From assembly GCA_029945375.1 (NCBI GenBank), contig CM057068.1:1-64000 (forward strand): a stretch of DNA of 64,000 bases, read 5' to 3'. The number at the start of each line of letters is the position of its first letter. Position 1 is the first letter of the stretch. The position numbers and the translations under genes are program-made. The stretch comes from Agaricus subrufescens (lineage: Eukaryota; Basidiomycota; Agaricomycetes; Agaricales; Agaricaceae). Shown here in pieces: positions 57,357-64,000 of the stretch. The notes below the pieces were generated by a model. It had not been told where the DNA came from, did no database searches, and was given only the letters and a program-made list of their open reading frames with translations.

Positions 57357-59935
57357 ATGCCTCCCCACTCCTCGAAATCGACAAAGACGGCGAAACGCGC
57401 TCTGGCCAATGCAGAGCCCGCTCAGCCCGCTCGCGTTCGTTTGTCTCGTCGCGCTGTTCCAGGGGTTCAAACCTCTACCACTGCCACGCCCAGTGCCGTC
57501 AACAATTTAAAGCAATCAGCCGTATCAAAGACTGGTGGGCGTTCACCTTCCGGCAAGATCAACATGAACCTACGATCTTATGATCGTAGAGATCCTTTTG
57601 GTGCCATCGACACGCTCATCAAGCTCTTGACTTCACTCCCATCTCGTGTTGTTGCCTCTGGGGGTGGGGGTGGACGCCAATACAAGCTTCTTACCACCGA
57701 TGAACACAGCCTCTCTATTCATCTCTGCAACATTATTGAACCATTCATTCTTTCCTACTTGTCTCGTGACGACAATCAAATTATACCCTTAAATGACTCG
57801 ATAAACGCCAATTCGAGCCTTTTGATACCAAGGCCGAAATTCTTGCTCATGCGCCAGCCGACGGAAATACTCGATAGGATCGTATCATTCATCGATGCAC
57901 GAGAAGATTTAATGGCGTTCGGTCTCAGTTGTTCGAGAATTTCTGAGATTGTGTTCCCTCGACATTGGGAGTATCGCGTTATCAGAGCCAAGATATCAAT
58001 GATTGGGGTCTGGAAGCACTTGTATGAGAGGACGGATCTGGCTGCGAACGTCAGGATTGTTGAAGTTATGGATGAGAGGAGTGATAAACGAGTTTTGGTG
58101 CCGAGGGTTTGTCGGAAGACTGTTGTCGGGTCGTCATCTGGTGCCAGTCAAGGCTTGAAGGGTAAAGGTTGTGGGGTGAAACAATTCGAGGGCGTTGTTA
58201 GTGCGACGAGTACCGAAGACGACGGTTGCTCGAGCTCTGCGAACGAAGGCGGAAATAACGGTCATATTGAGGGTGGAGGTGGTAGTGGCGTATCTCTCAG
58301 GCGGGTTCTTCACAAAAGACAAGAAAAGTATTTCGTCGCGGTGTTGGCAAAGTTGACTAGACTGGCCAAAATCAAATGGGACTCTAATCATTCCCCACTT
58401 TCCATTGTCGATGATGGTATTATCTGGAGGACGCTGGTTGAAAAATGTGGAGGAACGTTGGAATCACTCGCAGTGCTGGATAATCTGGCTTTCTCACCGA
58501 TAGACGATGAAGATGGTTCAGAGGAGGACAAGAAACAGATCGCTTCGAGGAAATCTGCAGTGAGCACTTTGTTAGTACCTGGTTGACTTTATTGCTGATC
58601 AATTGCTTCTAGCTAGTCAACTTGCGTTCGATTACAATCCAAGCCCCTCAAATGGGCTACGGTACACCCAGAACACCCTCGCTTGCGCGGATTGCCTCGA
58701 TTCTTCATCAGTGCCCAAACATCCAGGTATATATTAAAAGCCAATGACGTGGATACCCCCGTGATACTCAGAACCTTCTCTAGAATCTCGAAATAAGATT
58801 CAAGAACTCTCACACCTTAGTGCCCAATGCAAACGAATTTTTGGCTTACGGTCATTGGACACATCTCACTTCTCTTACCCTCACCAATCTCTCCTGTTTC
58901 ACAACAACAACTGTAACTACAACCGCATCGACCTCGCAACTTCTTGACCCATCAGATGAACTTTCGAGCATGGCTGGTTCCACTACTATTATTCAACAAA
59001 ATCCACTTCAGGATTTCCTTGCAGCGCATTCTAATTTAGAATCTCTGAAGATTCTAGATGTCGGCCCCTCTCCCCAACTTCGCCGTTTACGTACTACTCC
59101 ACGCAATATGTTGCCGAAGCTCTGCGAGCTTTACGCCAATCGCGATGTAATCAACCTGATACTTCGTGCCGAGTGCGATGAACCCAGACCTTTGAAAATC
59201 ATCAGAGGGTTCAAACTGATCGGAGCAGGTTGCACTTCCGGTTCGTTATCCATAACAGAGAGATGCGTTACCAGCCAGGGACTACCCCATATGCTCGATG
59301 TTGACCTAGAGTTTTACAAGAACTTGAAAAAGGCTGGAGCGAATGTGAGAAGGATCGAAGCGGAAGGATGGAGTGATTTAGACGACATTCGAATGTTGGC
59401 GACTTGTGTACCTGGAATAACGTGGTTGGATGTTGGCCGAAGGTTACGTTCTACGAATGTTCGCAACAATTCGTTGTCAACCTCAAGCGGTATTGCTGGA
59501 AAAAGTCAAAATCAAGCGTATATTCCCGTGACAAATATGGTTGAATGGGCAGAAGCTTTATCTGGATTCGAGGAACTGACGACCTTCCATGGCGTGAAAT
59601 TTTTCTATGAAATCTCATCCAGTGCACTTCCTAACAGCAACATCCTCTCGACTCATGATAACAGCACCAGTGGCTCTAGTGGTGCAAACTATATCCCTCC
59701 TCTCATAAACACCGATACCGCAATCCTCATGACCGATCGTAGCAGAATTAGGAAAAATGATGAAATAGCAAGTGTATTGGCTTGGAAGTGTGCGAAATTG
59801 AGGAGGGTTGATCACTGGGAGGGTACTCCTGGTGCGAATGGTGGAAAGATAATCGTATTGTTCAGAGATTCGCCTCGTCCCGGCGCGGAGGGTAATGCCA
59901 AGGTCAGGTGGGATGTCAGGAAAGTTCGTGCCTGA
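57357..59935 (+). CDS. Large F-box protein, 822 aa, 3 exons
   Basis: Exons 57357-58559, 58613-58726 and 58784-59935 join in phase 0. The first 150 residues are basic and disordered with a Gly run. The F-box lies near residues 165-205: RQPTEILDRIVSFIDAREDL then MAFGLSCSRISEIVFPRHW and WEYRVIRA, the family's L..I..F / L..CS..I...WEY pattern. A Gly/Ser-rich insert (EGGGGSG) follows at about residue 307. The rest is leucine-rich with short conserved-looking stretches (LVNLRSITIQAPQMG, WTHLTSLTLTNL, LESLKILDVG). Probable SCF adaptor. It is much longer than the other F-box genes here and has no visible relation to them beyond the motif. The start is the first ATG in frame. Confidence 0.88.
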
Positions 59936-60937
59936 TTGACTGCTCCGAGTGGGTAAATTCTTTCTGGCTTCCGCAACGACTATTTTCGGACTAAGATATT
60001 TCTATTTCTATCTTGTTTCGAATAGGATTGTTGTATGAGAACGCGAATGGCTAGTGCGTCTTTTCTTTTCTGATTATAGCTTAGGACGTGGTCCTTACTC
60101 ACAATTTCCTTATTTGGCACAGTAGTACAATCGGGATGTACTTAAATGCTGTATGTCGAAGCCTATAAACATATCCATGCGTCAATCGATGATTGGCCGA
60201 TGCCTGAGGATAGCCGATTGCGCCGAACTCTATCAACTGACAATGACAACGACTTTCTAGACCCTGAAAGATAATTTTGAACCAGCAGACCCAGATATGC
60301 ATGTGTATGAGTCTGTCCACGTCACCAAAAATCCGTTGTTTACCCAGTCGCTCCATCCCGAATCTATCTTTAGTACAAACGGTAGTGTGCTGCGGCGAAA
60401 CTACTGACGCATAAAGATGTTTTGCAAGGCTAGATACTCCTACATCTAGTCTAGCAGAGTGAAGTTGTTCTGGGACGTTGGCGATTCTGGGAAGTCTGCA
60501 AGAGCTACGAGTCAGAAAGTGAGTTTTTCTCTTACCTCTGATAATTTCAGCTGATTTTCACGGTCCGGAGGGTTAATCCATGAACTATTCTTTGCATCAG
60601 AAGCACGTGGCGAATGCTATCTCCGTCTCGACAACATTTCCCCGAAACACTGAGTGTTCATTGATCTCCGGTGCCGTACAAACGCTTGAAAATGTAGCGC
60701 CAATTCAATATTGTTAATGCCCTCTCCTAGCATGTCTGGGTATTCGGCTTCAACAATTGCAAGGATAATAGCTCCTATGTAGGAAAAACACTCCGAGCTT
60801 AATTTCATCTGGGGTTGGCTGTTCTGACCCTATTCCTAACTATTCAGGCTGAGTGCTCAAGTTAGGTGAGGTGTGATCACGATGCCGAAGTGTCCATATG
60901 GTATGCCAGCAGATGTGTAATATGCTACGTTGCACCT
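59936..60937. other. Intergenic, nothing recognised
   Basis: F-box 3' flank and distal upstream region of the metallopeptidase gene. No gene or RNA is supported. Confidence 0.45.
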
Positions 60938-60959
60938 CCCCGCATTTGCGGGGTATAAG
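60938..60959 (+). promoter_or_regulatory. Inverted CreA-like sites next to TATA box of the fungalysin gene
   Basis: CCCCGCA-TT-TGCGGGG is a perfect 7-bp inverted repeat. Each arm contains GCGGGG, which fits the CreA/Mig1 site SYGGRG. TATAAG follows directly at 60954-60959, 55-60 bp upstream of the start codon. Carbon-catabolite control of a secreted peptidase would make sense, but this is inferred from sequence only. Confidence 0.45.
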
Positions 60960-61013
60960 ATGAGCTTCCGGTAAGATGGAGGAATACAGTCAGTCCTCAA
61001 AAATATTGGCGCC

Positions 61014-63668
61014 ATGACATTCTCCACGAGACTTACTACTTTCGCTATCCTCTCGTCTATATACTGTCAAGTTCTAGCAGCCTCCGCATCAACATTCAGG
61101 GCCGAAATTCACAATACTTACACTTTGGCCAGTGGTTTAGAACTTCAAACTTTTCATCCACAATCAACATTCAAGGTTTGTGTACTGCGTAAATAATTCA
61201 ACCCTCGCTCATTTCTTTGCAGACATTTGGTACCGGAGTTGACCATCCATTATCCAAACGTGATAATGCTGATATAAAGGAGTCCGCGATTTCTTTCCTA
61301 CAATCCCATCTTGGCGTGAATCCAGAAACTGTATCGTATAAATCTGGATATTCTGGTGAGACTGCCAAGCACGTTTACGTCGGACAAACACATGTGAGGA
61401 TTTTCTATTGCCAATAAAGCTATGCTCATGGTCTTTCAAAGAACGGTATCCCCGTGGCAAACGCTGTGGCGAATGTCGCCTTTAATCATGATAACAAGGT
61501 TGTTTCTGTTGGCTCGTCGTTCGTTACACCCAGTGCGCGAATTACAGTCGATCATTATTGACCACAATACTGACCATTAAGTAGATAAGGTTGCCTCCGC
61601 TACACCCTCCGTTTCATTAGACAAAACTATTTCCGTTGCTGAAGCTGCGCTCGACGGCACGTACAATGGACATCCTGCTTCTGTGCAATACATTACCAAA
61701 GAAGACGGATCGCTAGTGCTCACACGTTCCGTGCAAATTCGGAATAAACCCCAAGGAACTTGGTACGATGCTTTCGTCGATGCTCACTCTGGAGAACTCG
61801 TCCACGTTACGGACTTCGTCGGCAAAGCTGCCGTACGTGCAACCCGACTGTCGTGAACTCCGCTCTATTTATTGACATGTCTATTAGTACCTTGTCCTAC
61901 CAATCCAGAAGGAAAATTTGACTTTAGGCTTTGAGACACTCACCGACCCCTGGGACATCGTTTCTTCACCTCTCGGTTGGCACTCGGACGGGACAACGAA
62001 TTACACGTGAGCCTCCGTCAAACCTACCGTAGGTTATACTGACTGATTCTATCTTCCTAGTGATACCATGTGAGAAAAGCTTATTTGCTCCGGACTCAAC
62101 GCATGACCTTATTGACTATTTTTCAACAGAGGCAACAATGTCATTGCTTTTAAAGATGCCACCGAGACTGCATCTACGAACGCTTCATCCACCCCTCTCA
62201 ACTTCATATATAAGCAAGACCCTACTGTTCAACCAACTGTACAGATTAACGTGGATGCTGCAAGGACAAATGTGTTTTATGTAGTCAATACAGTCCACGA
62301 TATTATGTATCGGTAAGCGATTCTTTCACAGAAGGTGATATCAGTACTGAATGCGATTCTAGCTATGGCTTCACAGAGGTGTGTGCATACGACAACCTGT
62401 ACGGTAACTCACTGAGCGAGGTACGATCCGGCCTAGGCGTCCTTCAACTTCCAAAAGAACAACTTTGGCAAGGGAGGTAAAGGTAACGATCCGGTGCAGG
62501 TTTCGGTGCAAAATTCCGCCGGAACAGATGGTTCTGACTTCGCTACCCCACCTGAGTGAGTAGCATCATCTACTATTTTCCTGATTTCGATCTAAAGTTA
62601 CGAACAGTGGGCAGATGCCTCTCATGAGTGCGTCAATTGACAGAACTTTTCGCATAGACTTGTTAATATTTTTTAAGGAATGTTCCTTTGGGACTATACT
62701 GAGGTATGATTGTTGACTTAGTTCTTGATTATGCGCTCATCGAATCGAATAAGCCGAAGAGAGATGGTTCCCTTGAAAATGACATCATCGTGCACGAAAA
62801 CACTCATGGCCTGACTAATCGAATGACTGGGGGTGGTACGGCTGCGTGTCTACAGACTGTGGAAGCACAGGGACTAGGCGAAGGTAGGTTTTGATATCCC
62901 TTTCAACTGGTTCAATCCGCTTAATTTTGAGGTAGGCTGGTCAGATGCTTTTGCTGAGTAAGTTAATCACTCACGCGTTCAAGTTCTATCACTGAACCAA
63001 CCCTTTCTTTTTCTGTGTTTCTACAGGTGGACAGAGCACAATTCATCGGCTGTTCCAGATTATTTTCTGGGATCGTATGTCATGAACTGGGCACCTGGAG
63101 CGCGATCTCGCCCCTATTCTACTTCGATGTGAGTAATTATCTCAGAACACCTGTGTCTCTAACAAAATTGTGCTCGCAGGACTGTTAACCCTTTCACATA
63201 CGCAAGTCGGAAGAACAGGACAGAGCCTCATGGTCAGCCCCCTAAATTCTCTGAATTGATCCCCTGACTCATCTTGTTGGGCCGGTGCAGTACTCGGTGA
63301 AGTCTGGGCGAATTTACTTCACAACGTTTACGCAGCACTTGTTAACGCTTTGGGTTGGTCAGCCAAAGCGAAAACAGATCCAACAGGATCGGAAGGCAAC
63401 GTTGTTTTTCTGCATCTCTTTGTCGATGCCCTCGCCCTTCAACCATGCAATCCTGCTTGTACGTTCTCAGCTAGACACTACTTACCTCATACTCACATTC
63501 ATGCTTCTAGTCTTGGATGCTCGGGATGCATGGATACAGGCAGATGCCAACAGATACAATGGCGCCCATCGATGCTTACTATGGAAAACCTTCGCCAGCC
63601 GAGGATTTGGAACGGGCGCCCAAATCGGGAGTTATGTTGACTCAAACACTATCCCCGATGATTGCTGA
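61014..63668 (+). CDS. Fungalysin, secreted M36 zinc metallopeptidase, 598 aa, 17 exons
   Basis: Extracellular protease made as a prepropeptide. The signal peptide is [20 protein letters not shown]. The FTP-type propeptide contains [17 protein letters not shown] and [20 protein letters not shown]. In the catalytic part, [25 protein letters not shown] and [10 protein letters not shown] precede the zinc motif [10 protein letters not shown] (His, Glu, His), and the third ligand is Glu in [13 protein letters not shown]. The end is [16 protein letters not shown] ... RGFGTGAQ. Exons include micro-exons at 62061-62069 (9 nt), 62363-62378 (16), 62608-62627 (20), 62678-62703 (26) and 62936-62957 (22). 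All 17 keep phase and give the usual family length. Several lone frames look broken until these introns are removed; I see no real defect. Confidence 0.9.
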
Positions 63669-64000
63669 TACTCACAACCTCCGAGGCGCGATTCTACACT
63701 ACTTGCTTACATCTACACACCACAGCCTATCAAGTTTGATAGGTCTCCCTAAAATAATAAGATTCCTTTTCTGAGTAAAATTGATAAGGAGGGGATAGGA
63801 AACGAAAGACAACCATCTATAGAGAATTTATAAGTCAACTTAAGTCATCAGGGGGCTCCGAATGGTGTGCATTCAATCGTATTAGGAAGTCTTTGCCGCC
63901 ATGCGCTTAGCTCGTTTTCCAGGATAATTAGTTTGGAAGTAATTCAGGATGAAATCCTTAACAATGTGGTATCAACTCAACGGTGTTCAACATAACGAAA
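63669..64000. other. 3' flank of the fungalysin gene
   Basis: No coding or RNA signal recognised to the window end. Confidence 0.5.

Noticed and set aside
61217..61417. Apparent premature stop in the fungalysin propeptide
   Set aside because: A 48-nt intron (donor GTGAGG, acceptor TTTCAAAG) restores [12 protein letters not shown] in phase.
1..64000. CRISPR array, bacterial operons or phage
   Set aside because: The sequence is eukaryotic with spliceosomal introns throughout; no regularly spaced repeats of CRISPR type exist.

Overview
The window is nuclear DNA of a filamentous basidiomycete, most likely an Agaricomycete. Genes are split by many short introns (about 45-65 bp, mostly GT-AG, often with a CTAAC/CTRAY-like branch point). 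F-box families, a seven-helix membrane protein of a family that I recall as common in mushrooms, an M36 fungalysin and a decayed Plavaka-type transposase all fit that lineage. I assembled the exons by eye, using reading frame, splice phase and remembered family sequence; no alignment or database search was run.

Layout. 1-0.45 kb: short TGCGCC repeats and three hairpins. 0.8-12.4 kb: seven-helix protein (-), an unresolved minus-strand coding trace, F-box protein (+), pterin-4a-carbinolamine dehydratase-like protein (-), SEC31 (+) and an HPP-family membrane protein (+). 12.4-18.3 kb: two paralogous secreted, cysteine-rich, probably GPI-anchored proteins (-) whose upstream regions are duplicated too. 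18.3-28.3 kb: the U5 snRNP helicase BRR2 (-) and an E(z)/EZH2-type histone H3K27 methyltransferase (+), transcribed divergently from about 130 bp. 28.9-38.6 kb: F-box protein (-), AIG1-like P-loop GTPase (+), nucleotidyltransferase-fold protein (-) and a DNAJC17/Cwf23-like spliceosomal J-protein (+). 38.6-49.5 kb: a gene-poor region with a tandem repeat, a fossil Plavaka transposase, an LTR-like region with a recurring CTCGAC motif and a tRNA-like relic. 49.5-64 kb: disordered Ser-rich protein (-), tRNA-Asp(GTC) with an 11-nt intron (+), MFS transporter (+), large F-box protein (+) and a 17-exon secreted metallopeptidase (+).

Connections. Two spliceosome factors (BRR2, DNAJC17-like) and a chromatin silencer (EZH2-like) lie within 20 kb, but nothing suggests a functional cluster; most of this is ordinary mixed housekeeping and accessory content. 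The observations I rank highest are: the pterin-dehydratase fold followed by two zinc knuckles of identical CX2CX3HX4C spacing, behind a basic N-terminus; the duplicated secreted-protein/promoter unit; the micro-exon-rich fungalysin with an inverted CreA-like site next to its TATA box; and the intron-bearing tRNA-Asp set head to head with a protein gene. I did not find a convincing wholly new multi-gene system.
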